Assembly (NCBI RefSeq): GCF_002343915.1
Contig: NZ_NETK01000001.1
Coordinates: forward strand, 10,006,001 to 10,070,000
DNA length: 64,000 bases
Direction of reading: 5' to 3'
Source of the DNA: Nannocystis exedens
GTDB taxonomy: Bacteria > Myxococcota_A > Polyangia > Nannocystales > Nannocystaceae
Shown: piece by piece, positions 8,842 to 18,368 of the stretch
Layout of the letters: every line of letters begins with the position of its first letter
How positions within the stretch are numbered: the stretch's first letter is position 1
Notes under the pieces: generated by a model
What the model saw: the letters and a program-made list of their open reading frames with translations, nothing else
What the model was told of the DNA's origin: nothing
The model's database searches: none
Made by a program: the position numbers and the translations under genes

Positions 8842-9932
8842 CGCGGGTCTCCGAGGCGCAATTCGAGGCCGAGGAGCAGGCGCAGGCTCGCCGGCGCGCT
8901 GGCGAACAGGTTGACCGGCTCGGGCTCGTCCTGGAGGTCGAAGCTCGGCGAGGCCAGGCGGACGAGGCCCTGGGCGGCCAGGCTGAGGCCGAGCAGGCGG
9001 TGGAACCGCCAGGTGGCGCCGGCCGAGGCGAACACGGCCGCCCACAGGCCGGTGGCCGCGCGCGCGCCCGGACCGCGGCCCTCGCCGCGCAAGCCGCCGA
9101 GCTCGGCGCCGCCGCACAGCGGGAACTCGAAGCGGCCGCGAAACAGGCGCGCGCAGCCGCGGGCGCCGCCGCCGAGCAGGTAGACGCGGACCTCGTTGGG
9201 CGGGCGGGCCTCGGTCTGCGGGACGAGGTGGACGGCGTGGAACTCGAGGCGAGCGCGGCGCCAGAGCACGCCGGCGGCGAGCTCGAGCCCGGCGGTCGGA
9301 GCCGGGACGGCGCCGACCTCGAGGCCGGCGGACAGGCGGAGCAGCGCGCCGGGACCCCGCTTGCGCGGGGGCGGTGCTGGAGCCAGAGGCCCGGGGAGGG
9401 TGACGGCGGCGGGCTCGGGCGGAGGCTCCGGGAGCGGCGCCGGGAGCGGCGCGTCGGGGTCGAAGACGGCGTCGGCGGCGGGTGCGGCGGGCGTGGCAGG
9501 CGCGAGGCCCGGCTCGCTGGCGGGCTCGGGCGCGGGCGGCTGGGGCTCGACCGGCGTGGGCTCGGCCTCGGGCGCGACCGGGCCGGCCGCGGCGCTGCGC
9601 TCGGCGGCCGCTCGGTCGAGCGCGAGGGCGGTCAGGAGGGCAGCGGCGTCGACCAGGGCGGCGCAGCGGCGGGCGCTGAGGCTCCGGGTCTCGGCGTGGC
9701 CGTCGACGGTGAGCCGCAGGTTCAGGTGGTACTGCGAGGGGCCCTCTCGCTGGACCCGGCCGACCAGCGAGAGCTCGTCGGCGGTGGGCTCGCGGCCCAG
9801 GCGCCCGACGATCGCGTCGGCCAGCGCCCGGCGATCGGGGCAGCCGGCCGGAGCCTGCCACTCGATCGCGCCCGCGGACGGGGGCTGGGGCACCTGGAAC
9901 GCGAGCACTGCGGCGAGGAGCGCGGACGGCAT
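8838..9932 (-). CDS. Exported protein, sigma-factor partner, possible outer-membrane barrel
   Basis: The 364-residue protein starts with a short leader (MPSALLAAVLAFQVPQPPSA). The region to about residue 120 includes CPDRRALADAIVGRLGRE and LNLRLTVDGHAETRSL, which are motifs of a myxobacterial protein type typically found next to ECF sigma genes. A Pro/Ala linker follows to about residue 190. The last 170 residues have alternating hydrophobic strands and two Cys residues, suggesting a small barrel. It is translated first in a two-gene operon with the membrane-tethered sigma factor. Function unknown; a role in sensing or envelope homeostasis is inferred from context only. Confidence 0.65.
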   Translation of the reverse strand: MPSALLAAVLAFQVPQPPSAGAIEWQAPAGCPDRRALADAIVGRLGREPTADELSLVGRVQREGPSQYHLNLRLTVDGHAETRSLSARRCAALVDAAALLTALALDRAAAERSAAAGPVAPEAEPTPVEPQPPAPEPASEPGLAPATPAAPAADAVFDPDAPLPAPLPEPPPEPAAVTLPGPLAPAPPPRKRGPGALLRLSAGLEVGAVPAPTAGLELAAGVLWRRARLEFHAVHLVPQTEARPPNEVRVYLLGGGARGCARLFRGRFEFPLCGGAELGGLRGEGRGPGARAATGLWAAVFASAGATWRFHRLLGLSLAAQGLVRLASPSFDLQDEPEPVNLFASAPASLRLLLGLELRLGDPR

Positions 9933-10037
9933 CGGCGGACCGAAGCATCCTAGCGCACGCGGCGACCGCCGGCGCGGGGCGGAAGCGGACCGCGCGTCGT
10001 GCGCCGGGGGCAGCGGCGCGCGCTGGCCCGGCGGTGG

Positions 10038-10079
10038 AAATGCCTGTGAGGACATGTCTTGAAGGACATGTTCAGGCAG
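10038..10079. repeat. 14-bp tandem repeat block, 3 units
   Basis: Units at 10038 (degenerate AAATGC), 10052 and 10066 (both ACATGT); a weak fourth may follow. The unit at 10052 matches the consensus closely. Confidence 0.9.
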
Positions 10080-10264
10080 GCAGTCTCGAGCCGGGTCGTG
10101 GTCTCGACGCGTCGGGGCCATGATGCGGGACGTGGCCGGCTGTGCGCGGACATCGATCGTGGCGACCTTTGCGACCGGGCGTTCGCGGCGAACCGCAATG
10201 GAGGGTATGTCCGTTGGCGCCGAGAATTTGCGGCAGGGACGCCGCGGGCGAGCGGTGTCGATAG

Positions 10265-10292
10265 ACCTGTCTTTGGGGACATGTCCGAAGTG
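10265..10292. repeat. 14-bp tandem repeat block, 2 units
   Basis: Units at 10265 (ACCTGT core) and 10279 (ACATGT core). Confidence 0.8.
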
Positions 10293-10304
10293 CGCCGGCC
10301 GGTG

Positions 10305-10332
10305 ACCTGGCGCGAGGGACAGGTCAGCGGCG
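10305..10332. repeat. 14-bp repeat pair overlapping the ATL stop
   Basis: Units at 10305 (ACCTGG) and 10319 (ACAGGT), out of phase with the block at 10265. The second unit contains the stop codon of the ATL gene and codes for its last residues. Confidence 0.65.
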
Positions 10333-10644
10333 CCGGGGGGCGCGCGGGCGCCACTGATACTCGGCCAGGTCGATGCGGCCGCCGTCGCCGAACTCGACGC
10401 CCTCGGCGAGCAGGAGGGCGCGCTGGCGGGCTCCGGAGGCGCCGGGGAGGCTGATCTCGCCGCGAGCGTTGAGGACCCGCTGCCACGGCACCGGGCTGCC
10501 GTCCGGCAAGGCGTGGAGGGCGTATCCGATCTGGCGGGCGCGGCCGGGCAGGCCGGCGAGCTCCGCGATCTGGCCGTAGGTGGCGACGCGGCCGCGGGGG
10601 ATCCGCTGGATGGTGGCGTAGATCCGGGCGTAGTCGGGGTGCAT
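10324..10644 (-). CDS. Alkyltransferase-like protein (ATL, MGMT fold)
   Basis: The 106-residue protein is the C-terminal domain of the O6-alkylguanine transferase fold: RGRVATYGQIAELAG (about 18-32) and PVPWQRVLNARG (51-62). The usual PCHRV active site is PWQRV, so the acceptor Cys is Trp at residue 54. This is the mark of ATL proteins, which bind O6-alkylguanine and pass it to nucleotide excision repair rather than reversing the damage. It is the last gene of the minus-strand gcvT-gcvH operon, starting 5 nt after the aminotransferase stop. Confidence 0.9.
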   Translation of the reverse strand: MHPDYARIYATIQRIPRGRVATYGQIAELAGLPGRARQIGYALHALPDGSPVPWQRVLNARGEISLPGASGARQRALLLAEGVEFGDGGRIDLAEYQWRPRAPRRR

Positions 10645-10649
10645 GGCGC

Positions 10650-11819
10650 CTAGCTGCGGCCGGCGAGCGCGATCACGCGGTCCATCAGGCGCTCGACCTC
10701 GGCCTCGGTGTTGTAGAAGTGCGGGCCGAGCCGGAGGCCGCAGTTGGGCCGCCAGTCGAGCTTGTAGCGCTCCTCGATCAGCTGCTTGCTGGCGTTTTCG
10801 CTGCCCTCGAAGTCGACGGCGACGAAGCCGGTGCGGCGCTCGTGGTCGAGCGGCGAGTGGACGACGAGGCCGGCCTCCTGCGCCCGGTCGATGATGCGCT
10901 GGCACAGGGCGAGGTTGTGGGCCCGGATCGTCTCGACGCCGATCTCGTGCAGGTTCTTGTACGCGGCGAGGGCGACGTAATAGGCGGGGATCGAGGGGGT
11001 GCCGGCGAGGAAGTGGCGGTGGTCGCTGGCGTAGCGGATCGGCGGCGGCTCGAAGGCGAACGGGTCCTGGTGGCCCATCCAGCCGGTCAGCCGCGGCCGC
11101 AGGCGCTCGCGCAGCTCGGGCTTCATCCACATGTACGCGGTGCCCGGGCCGCCGCACAGCCACTTGTGGCTGCCGCCGACGACGATGTCGGCGCCCCACT
11201 CGGCGACGTCGATCGGGACGGCGCCGGCGGTCTGATAGACGTCGACCATGACGAGCGCGCCGACCTCGTGGGCCCGGCGCGTGATCGCGGTGATGTCCTG
11301 CAGCGCGCCCGAGACGTAGATGCCGTGCGACAGCGGGACGATCGCGGTCCGCTCGTCGATCGCCTCGAGCATGCGCTCGAGCGGGATCGTCATGCCGTCG
11401 TCGGAGGGCACCTGCACGAGCTCGGCCCCGAGGTCGCCGAAGCGCTCCCACACGTAGAGGACGTTGGGGAACTGCAGCGACTCGACGACGACGCGGTTCT
11501 TGCCGCCGCCGTAGTCGATGCACGACGCGATCGCGGCCTGGAAGTAGGCGACGTTCTGGTTGAGGATCGTCTGCCCCGGCGGCGCCTTGAGGAACCGCGC
11601 GGCGCTGTCGGCGGTGTCGCGCATGACGTCGAGCCAGTGCGGCCACACCTCGACGCCCTCGCTGGCCCAGTCGTCGGCGTACTTCTGCAGCATCTCGGCG
11701 GCCTGCCGCGGCATGGCGCCCATGCTGTTGCTGTTCATGTAGGTCGAGTGGGCGAGGATCGGGTAGTCGTCGCGGTAGCGGGCCAGCTGCGGCTGAAGTT
11801 CGGGGCGGATCGGGGTCAC
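10650..11819 (-). CDS. Class V aminotransferase (kynureninase / Cys-desulfurase-like)
   Basis: The 389-residue protein is a fold-type I PLP enzyme of aminotransferase class V. GGSHKWLCGGPG (around residue 210) carries the Schiff-base Lys; VMVDVYQTAGAVPID gives the Asp that contacts the PLP ring. The N-terminal TYMNSNSMGAMP is the substrate-loop region. Kynureninase-like or selenocysteine-lyase-like activity is possible; the sequence does not settle the substrate. GTG start overlaps the upstream stop by 4 nt, placing it in an operon with gcvT and gcvH. Confidence 0.85.
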   Translation of the reverse strand: MTPIRPELQPQLARYRDDYPILAHSTYMNSNSMGAMPRQAAEMLQKYADDWASEGVEVWPHWLDVMRDTADSAARFLKAPPGQTILNQNVAYFQAAIASCIDYGGGKNRVVVESLQFPNVLYVWERFGDLGAELVQVPSDDGMTIPLERMLEAIDERTAIVPLSHGIYVSGALQDITAITRRAHEVGALVMVDVYQTAGAVPIDVAEWGADIVVGGSHKWLCGGPGTAYMWMKPELRERLRPRLTGWMGHQDPFAFEPPPIRYASDHRHFLAGTPSIPAYYVALAAYKNLHEIGVETIRAHNLALCQRIIDRAQEAGLVVHSPLDHERRTGFVAVDFEGSENASKQLIEERYKLDWRPNCGLRLGPHFYNTEAEVERLMDRVIALAGRS

Positions 11820-12814
11820 GGGGCGGTCCTCTGGGTCGCTTGGATGTCGTAGGGGCGGAACTCTTGCCGGCTGGTGCGGCGACCGTTCATGTCGGCGAGC
11901 TCGCGCTTGCTGAAGGCGTTCGGGCCGGACCGCGGCAACTGGCGGCGCACGAAGGTCTCGATGATCCGGCGCGCCTGCTCGGCGACGTCGGCGCGGGTGC
12001 GATCGATCTCCGACATGGCCTCTTCGGGGACCTCGCCGGCGAACTCGACGCGGTAAGCCTCGTCGCACTCGTCCCAGCGCTGGAAGATCAGCTCGCGCTT
12101 CTTCGCCGCGTCGCCGGCTCCGCTCCACAGCTCGAACAGCTCGCGCTCGAGGGTGCCGAGGCGGTAGGTCAGGACCCGCAGGGTCCACTCGATCGCCATC
12201 TGCGTCCGGAGCTCGCGCGTGCGGTCGAGGAACTCGCGCTTGGCGGCGGCGTCCGTCTCGGGGCCGCCGAGCAGGTCCTGCAGCTTGACCAGCCACTCCG
12301 ACGGGCCTGAAATGCCGAGGCCGGTCATGTTGATCTGGCGCATCGCGGCCCGCGAGCCCTTCAGCTTGTTGCCGTGCTGGTCGCGGTTCCAGCGGTCGCC
12401 GAAGCGCACGGTGCCGTCGGCGTTGAACACCGCGGTGAACCGCTTGCCGGCGTCGACGTACATCATGGTGCCGTCGCGCTGGCGCGTCAGGCCGAGCGAG
12501 CCGAGGGTGTCCTCGGAGACAGGTTTGATGGTACCTGTCCCATAGGTCCGGAGGGAGCGCGGCGACGGGATCTTCGGCACCCCGCCCGGCGGCTCGGCGC
12601 GCTCGTTGCCCTCGGCCTCGACCTCCTCGGGCGGGCGCGCGGCGGGGACGGCCGGGCTCGCGGGGGCCGGCCTCGGGCCTTCGGGACGGCTGGTCGTCGC
12701 GGCGGAGCCGGTCGCGGCCGACGGGCTCGCGGGGGCCGGGCCCTGCGGGCCGGGCGTCGAGGTCGCGGGCGGCGCGAGGCCGAGCGCCGCGACGAGCGCG
12801 AGCCAGGCGGCCAC
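11816..12814 (-). CDS. Conserved exported protein of unknown function
   Basis: The 332-residue protein has an N-terminal leader (MAAWLALVAALGLAPPA), a 75-residue Pro/Ala/Ser linker, and a globular C-terminal part rich in helices (FLDRTRELRTQMAIEWTLR; DECDEAYRVEFAGEVPEEAM). No enzyme motif is visible. It starts 5 nt downstream of gcvH and its stop overlaps the aminotransferase start. A three-unit 14-bp repeat block (12505-12546) is embedded in frame and codes for the segment TYGTGTIKPVSEDT at the start of the globular part. Confidence 0.7.
   Translation of the reverse strand: MAAWLALVAALGLAPPATSTPGPQGPAPASPSAATGSAATTSRPEGPRPAPASPAVPAARPPEEVEAEGNERAEPPGGVPKIPSPRSLRTYGTGTIKPVSEDTLGSLGLTRQRDGTMMYVDAGKRFTAVFNADGTVRFGDRWNRDQHGNKLKGSRAAMRQINMTGLGISGPSEWLVKLQDLLGGPETDAAAKREFLDRTRELRTQMAIEWTLRVLTYRLGTLERELFELWSGAGDAAKKRELIFQRWDECDEAYRVEFAGEVPEEAMSEIDRTRADVAEQARRIIETFVRRQLPRSGPNAFSKRELADMNGRRTSRQEFRPYDIQATQRTAP
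12505..12546. repeat. In-frame 14-bp repeat block, 3 units (42 bp)
   Basis: Units at 12505 (GGGTGT), 12519 (ACAGGT) and 12533 (ACCTGT), inside the exported unknown protein, adding exactly 14 codons. Confidence 0.75.
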
Positions 12815-12819
12815 GGCGG

Positions 12820-13209
12820 CTACTCTTCCTTGAGGTGCGCCTCGTACTGCGCGGCGGTCAGCAACCGCTCGATCGCGGCCGAGTCGGTCGGGCGGATCCG
12901 GAGCATCCAGCCGTCGCCGTAGCAGTCGGTGTTGACGTCCTCGGGCGAGGCGTCGAGCTCGGTGTTGACCGCGATCACCTCGCCGTCGATCGGGGCGTAC
13001 AGCTCGCTCACGGCCTTGACCGAGTCGATCGTCCCGAACTCCTGGTCGGCGGTCAGCCGGGTGCCGACGGTCGGCAGGGTGACGAGGGTGATGTCACCGA
13101 GGGTGTTGACCGCGTGGTCGGTGATGCCGACGACGACGGTGCCGTCGTCCTCGAGGCGGGCCCACTCGTGCGCTTTGGTGTAGCGGAGGTTGCTCGGGAT
13201 CTTGCTCAT
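12820..13209 (-). CDS. gcvH: Glycine cleavage system H protein
   Basis: The 129-residue protein carries the lipoyl group that shuttles the aminomethyl arm between P, T and L proteins. The lipoyl-lysine motif is GTIDSVKAVSEL with Lys 65. Length and the N-terminal LRYTKAHEWAR are canonical. It follows gcvT by 67 nt, a gap filled by a 14-bp repeat block. The P protein is not in this window. Confidence 0.97.
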   Translation of the reverse strand: MSKIPSNLRYTKAHEWARLEDDGTVVVGITDHAVNTLGDITLVTLPTVGTRLTADQEFGTIDSVKAVSELYAPIDGEVIAVNTELDASPEDVNTDCYGDGWMLRIRPTDSAAIERLLTAAQYEAHLKEE

Positions 13210-13221
13210 GGTGAACTTTCG

Positions 13222-13276
13222 GGCAGGTGTCGGGGACAGGTGCTTCAGGACAGGTACCGAAGGACAGCAGGCAGGC

Positions 13277-13277
<1 letters not shown>
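13222..13277. repeat. 14-bp repeat block between gcvT and gcvH, about 4 units
   Basis: Units at 13236 and 13250 (both ACAGGT) and 13264 (ACAGCA), preceded at 13222 by a unit with one inserted base. The core is mainly ACAGGT rather than ACATGT. It touches the gcvT stop at 13277 and ends close to the gcvH leader. Confidence 0.8.
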
Positions 13278-14398
<1,121 letters not shown>

Positions 14399-14469
14399 GG
14401 TGCTGCCCCGTTCCCATAGCCAACTTCGGCCGCCGCGGGAAGGGCCGCGGCGTGCTACACCCCGGGGCG

Positions 14470-15615
14470 ATGCGCTCCGAGAGGGAACCCGGAAGCAAAC
14501 CGCGTGGGCGTGCGGCGCATTTCGCGCCGGTGGCCGCGCTGGCGTCGTGCCTCGCGCTCTTGGCCCCGGCTTGCGCGGCCCGCAAGAACGCGCCGCCGAC
14601 CGGCCATAACACGTTCGGACAGGGTACGCGCTACATCCAAAAGGCGGTCCGCAGCAGCAGCGAGGGCGTGATCATCCTGCCGTCGAAGCGCGCCGAGAAC
14701 CTGTTCGACCTGCAGCGGCTCAACGAGATCGCCCAGGCCCTCCGGCCGCCCGCCGCGGCGTGCTTCGTCAACCGGGCGATCGAGACGATGAAGCGGGGCA
14801 AGCGCGACGGCGAAGAGGCGTACGTCGACGTGCCCGAGGGCCAGGTCAAGATCCGCACCCGCCTGTCGCCCGACGGCGAGGTGCTGCGCACGGAGGTGCT
14901 CGACACGGGCTTCAAGGACCCCGAGATCGAGCCGTGCATCATGGAGGCGATCCAGAGCCGCAAGTGGATCAAGAACCGCAGCGGGGTGGTGCAGTACCTC
15001 GACGTGATCTACTGGGTGAGCCTCGGCGACGGCTCCGAGGACAAGTCGCCCGAGGCCAAGGCCGAGCTGCGGCGGCAACAGGCGATCGCCGCGATCCGCG
15101 GCAAGGGCTGCCTCGAGCGCCGCGTCGGCGCCGGCACGTACCCGGTCGAAGGCCTCAACCTGGTCGACCGCGACGGCAACACGCTGGTCAGCCGCATCGA
15201 GCCCAACTCGCTGCCGCAGAAGGTGCAGGAGTGCCTGTCGGTGGTGCTCCGCGACATCCAGATGCCGCGCGCGCCCAACTCGTTCGTCCGCCCGATCTCG
15301 CCGCGCGTCGAGTACACGGTCGCGACCGACGGGACGGTGTCGTTCGCCGACGAGCGCTGGATCAACCTGATCCTGATGGAAGAGAAGGCGGCCCGCGAAG
15401 AACGCCTGGCCGAGGTCGACCGCGGGCTCGGGATCGCGGCGCCGCGGGCGAGCGAAGAGGCGGCGCCGCCGAGCAGCGAGGACGCGGAGGCGTCGGCGAG
15501 CGCGAGCGAGGAGACGACGACGCCCGCGAGCGAGCCGCCGCCGGCGCAGGACCCGGGACAGGCGGGGATGAAGCTCAAGCTCGGCGGACACCGGCGCGCC
15601 GAAGCGCCGCAGTGA
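14470..15615 (+). CDS. Periplasmic lipoprotein with AgmX/TonB-C-like repeats
   Basis: The 381-residue protein has a lipoprotein signal ending LLAPAC. Two half-repeats follow, each with conserved Cys residues: a first one around KIRTRLSPDGEVLRTEVLDT ... EPCIMEAIQS, and a second around GKGCLERRVG ... KVQECLSVVLRD. This pattern (DGxVxxxxV then C-I/L-x-x-A/V) resembles the AgmX/PglI C-terminal and TonB-C-like domains common in myxobacterial gliding and envelope proteins. The end is a Glu/Ala/Ser-rich tail. The start at 14470 is chosen because it yields the lipobox; earlier ATGs do not. Function unknown. Confidence 0.75.
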   Translation: MRSEREPGSKPRGRAAHFAPVAALASCLALLAPACAARKNAPPTGHNTFGQGTRYIQKAVRSSSEGVIILPSKRAENLFDLQRLNEIAQALRPPAAACFVNRAIETMKRGKRDGEEAYVDVPEGQVKIRTRLSPDGEVLRTEVLDTGFKDPEIEPCIMEAIQSRKWIKNRSGVVQYLDVIYWVSLGDGSEDKSPEAKAELRRQQAIAAIRGKGCLERRVGAGTYPVEGLNLVDRDGNTLVSRIEPNSLPQKVQECLSVVLRDIQMPRAPNSFVRPISPRVEYTVATDGTVSFADERWINLILMEEKAAREERLAEVDRGLGIAAPRASEEAAPPSSEDAEASASASEETTTPASEPPPAQDPGQAGMKLKLGGHRRAEAPQ

Positions 15616-15689
15616 GGGTCGAAGCGCGAGGCGAAGCCCTCACCCGGCTGCTCCCGAGCCATCGCGCCGGGATGCTCCCGCGCGCGGCT

Positions 15690-16470
15690 CGTTTCTGTCG
15701 GCCGGCAGCGCCAGCAAATTGCCCTCGAGCGTCGCGCAGATGTCGTCGAGCGGCAGGTGGCGCCGAGAACGCCACCCGCGCCGTCACCAGCCCCGGCCGC
15801 CACCACGGCTCGGCCGCCGGCGGCAGCCAGACCAGGTAGAGCACGATGAGGCGTCGCAGCTTGATCGCGTGGATCGGCGGCAGCGGCGTCTTCAAGATCC
15901 GCTCGCAGCCGCCCACGGGGTCGATGAGCTGCGCCCGCTCGCGGTCGACCGCCAGGAACGCGACCCGGTCGAGCGCGCCGCGGTCGACCGCCTCGCGGAG
16001 GTGCGCCGCCAGGCGCAGGGCGACCGCGGTCGGCATGTGCCGCGCCGTCCGCACGTGTCCGCTCTCCTCCTCGCCGAGCAGCCGCGCGAGCGCCGGCAGC
16101 CGCCGCTCGCCGCGCGGGGCTGTACCGGGCCGCGTGGCAGAACGCCGCCGACCAGCGGACGAACGACGCCCGCCAGCCCGGGTCGTCCGGCCCGTAGCCG
16201 AGCCGCGCGAGCGCGACTGGTTCACGATCCCGCCCCAGAGCTTTCGCGCCTCCCACCAGCGCTCGTAGCCCGCGTTCGTGCGCAGCACGAGGAACAGCAC
16301 GAGGAGCACCCCCTGTGTATTGCGCCGGCACCGCGCCGGGCTGATCCCACCCGAAGGTCTCGTGGACGAGTCCAATCAATGAACCATAAAGCCAGAAAAC
16401 CATGGCCCGGGGGATCACCTTCGGCGAGACCGACCCGCGCCACGCGAGCACGTCTCGCCAAAAATGCCGA
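15690..16470 (-). pseudogene. Decayed bestrophin-family (UPF0187) channel
   Basis: Pieces of one bestrophin-like protein lie in order on the minus strand but in changing frames: FWRDVLAWRGSVSPKVIPRA (near 16460), then VLFLVLRTNAGYERWWEARK (near 16290), then GYGPDDPGWRASFVRWSAAF (near 16180), a long stretch AIKLRRLIVLYLVWLPP (near 15850), and in a third frame LPLDDICATLEGNLLALPA (near 15730). The segment between the last two, normally a TM helix and the ENPFG region, is missing. At least four frame changes and one deletion show a dead gene. Start not identifiable. Confidence 0.75.
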
Positions 16471-16617
16471 TTGGAGGTGTCGTGCGGGCCCGCGCTGGCG
16501 GAATCCTCATGGCTGCGCGCGAAGGAATACGCGCGGTCGCACGGACGGATTGCGCCCGGCGGATCGCCGGTCCGTGGGCTGGACGTCTTATGCTCAACGC
16601 TTGTTTCAAAAGGATCC

Positions 16618-17262
16618 ATGACCGACGCTCCGGACCCGACCATCCCCTCTGCCGACGACGCCCTCGCCCAGCTCCGCGAGGGCAACAAACGCTTTGTCCG
16701 CAACGTTCGCAGCCTCGACGTCGCCCTCGGCGGGTCGGCGCGCAGCGCCCTCGTGGCCGGTCAACGGCCCTTCGCCATCATCCTCTCCTGCTCCGACTCC
16801 CGCGTCCCCGCCGAGCTCGTGTTCGACCAGGGGCTCGGCGACCTGTTCGTGATTCGCGTCGCCGGCAACATCGTCGCGCCCTCGCTCGTCGGCAGCGTCG
16901 AGTTCGCCGCCAGCGCATTCGGCACCCGTCTCGTCGTCGTCATGGGCCACTCCCACTGCGGCGCGATCAAGGCCACGCTCGACTACGTGTGTCACGGCCG
17001 CAGCCCCGGCTCCGACAACATCCACGACATCCTCGAGCGCTGCTGCGATCCGGTCCGGACCGTCGTCGAGGCCGCCGGCCCCGGCGCCGCCGAGGAGCGC
17101 CTGCTCGCGCTCTCGGTGCGGGCCAACGTCCGCAACTCCTGCGATCACCTGCGCCACGGCAGCCGCCTGCTCGAGCGGATGATCCGCGACGAGGGCCTGC
17201 GGGTGGTCGGCGCCCAGTACTCGCTCGAGACCGGCGAGGTCGAGTTCTTCGACGGCGTCTGA
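16618..17262 (+). CDS. Beta-class carbonic anhydrase
   Basis: The 214-residue protein interconverts CO2 and bicarbonate. Zinc ligands are visible: Cys 58 with Asp 60 and Arg 62 in CSDSRVP, His 111 and Cys 114 in GHSHCGA. No signal peptide, so cytosolic. Length is normal. It stands alone on the plus strand between the bestrophin pseudogene and the ArsR/SRPBCC pair. Confidence 0.95.
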   Translation: MTDAPDPTIPSADDALAQLREGNKRFVRNVRSLDVALGGSARSALVAGQRPFAIILSCSDSRVPAELVFDQGLGDLFVIRVAGNIVAPSLVGSVEFAASAFGTRLVVVMGHSHCGAIKATLDYVCHGRSPGSDNIHDILERCCDPVRTVVEAAGPGAAEERLLALSVRANVRNSCDHLRHGSRLLERMIRDEGLRVVGAQYSLETGEVEFFDGV

Positions 17263-17482
17263 GCCGCCGGGCCCGCCGCGAGCCGACCCCGAGCGGTCGC
17301 GGGCGCGCCTCGACGCGATGCCAGGCAGGCCGATGCATCGCCGCACTCGCAAGGGCGAGCGCGGCGATTGCCGTGAGGGTCGGAGCGCTCGTCTCCCGGT
17401 CCCCATCGTCCCTCGACCCGAACGGAGGACCCGCTCTGCTCGACGGGGCGGGGTGGGTTTCGGGGGGACGAAACGATCGCTC

Positions 17483-17511
17483 TTGACATGCAACCAAAAG
17501 GTTGCATGATG
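17483..17511 (+). promoter_or_regulatory. Promoter with perfect ArsR-type operator
   Basis: TTGACA at 17483-17488 is a consensus -35. It overlaps a perfect 20-bp inverted repeat at 17488-17507, ATGCAACC-AAAA-GGTTGCAT. A plausible -10 (CATGAT, 4 of 6) follows at 17505-17510. The operator thus covers the spacer and should block polymerase. It lies 20 bp upstream of the arsR-type start, so self-repression is likely. Confidence 0.85.
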
Positions 17512-17530
17512 GCACCGTCCCATCCGCACC

Positions 17531-17866
17531 ATGGACGAGGTGTTCAAGGCGCTGGCCGACGCGACGCGGCGGCAATTGCTCGACCGGCTCTACTGCGAGA
17601 ACGGGCAGACGTTGCACGCGCTGTGCGAGCACCTCGACATGACGCGCCAGGCGGTGGCCAAGCACCTGGCGGTGCTCGAGGCTGCCAACCTGGTGGTCGT
17701 GGTCCGCAGCGGGCGGGAGAAGCTGCATTACCTCAACCCGGTGCCGATCCACGAGATCTACGAGCGGTGGATCGGCAAGTACCAACAGCACCACCTGGCG
17801 GCCCTGTCCGCCCTCAAGACGAGCCTCGAGGAGAACCGCGATCATGACGACGACGACGACGGATAA
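17531..17866 (+). CDS. ArsR-family repressor
   Basis: The 111-residue protein is a winged-helix ArsR regulator: FKALADATRRQLLDRL (helix 1-2), MTRQAVAKHLAVLEAANLV (recognition helix) and the wing VVRSGREKLHYLNP. No Cys metal-site pair of the ELCVCDL type is present, so it is not an arsenic/metal sensor. The Asp-rich end is an accident of overlap with the next start. ArsR plus SRPBCC pairs of this type are common; the ligand is unknown. Overlaps the next gene by 23 nt. Confidence 0.92.
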   Translation: MDEVFKALADATRRQLLDRLYCENGQTLHALCEHLDMTRQAVAKHLAVLEAANLVVVVRSGREKLHYLNPVPIHEIYERWIGKYQQHHLAALSALKTSLEENRDHDDDDDG

Positions 17867-18320
17867 GCCCAGCTTCGTGTATGTCACGTTCATCGCCACC
17901 ACGGCGGAGAAGCTGTGGGAGGCGCTGACGCAGGGCGATTTCACCGAGAAGTACTGGGGCGGGCGCCGGGTCGAATCGACGTGGGAGCCGGGGGCGCCGA
18001 TCGTGTACCGCTACGACGAGGGCCGCAAGACCGACATCACCGGCGAGGTGCTGCGCTGCGAGCCGCCGACGGTGCTGTCGTATACGTTCGGGGTCGACCA
18101 CGGCGAGGCGACCGAGCCGGCGTCGCGGGTGACGTTCGAGCTCAAGCCGCTCGGGCCGATGGTCCGGCTGACGCTGACGCACGACCAGTTCGTGCCGAAC
18201 AGCAAGGTGCTGCCGGGCGTGACGCGCGGGTGGCCGGGCATCCTGTCGAACCTCAAGACGTTCCTCGAGACGGGCAAGCCGATGCCGTTCGGCAACTGGG
18301 ACAAGGCGACGGCGGCCTGA
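17844..18320 (+). CDS. SRPBCC / AHSA1-like protein
   Basis: The 158-residue protein has the START-like fold of the Activator-of-Hsp90 homologue 1 family: FVYVTFIATTAEKLWEALT at the start and GWPGILSNLKTFLETGKP near the end. In bacteria these are small ligand-binding proteins co-transcribed with an ArsR repressor. The start overlaps the arsR-type gene, so they are coupled and both controlled by the operator at 17488. Confidence 0.9.
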   Translation: MTTTTTDKPSFVYVTFIATTAEKLWEALTQGDFTEKYWGGRRVESTWEPGAPIVYRYDEGRKTDITGEVLRCEPPTVLSYTFGVDHGEATEPASRVTFELKPLGPMVRLTLTHDQFVPNSKVLPGVTRGWPGILSNLKTFLETGKPMPFGNWDKATAA

Positions 18321-18368
18321 CGGCGAGGCTATCGCCCCGCCGCGCACGCGCCGGCGCGTCCCTGCAAG

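Larger units (their letters stand above)
9933..10323. other. 390-bp intergenic region carrying three repeat blocks
   Basis: No convincing gene. It separates the ATL operon end from the start of the sigma operon, both on the minus strand. It holds 14-bp repeat blocks at 10038-10079 and 10265-10292, and the start of a third at 10305. A lone GTATGTCCG lies at 10206. Confidence 0.5.
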
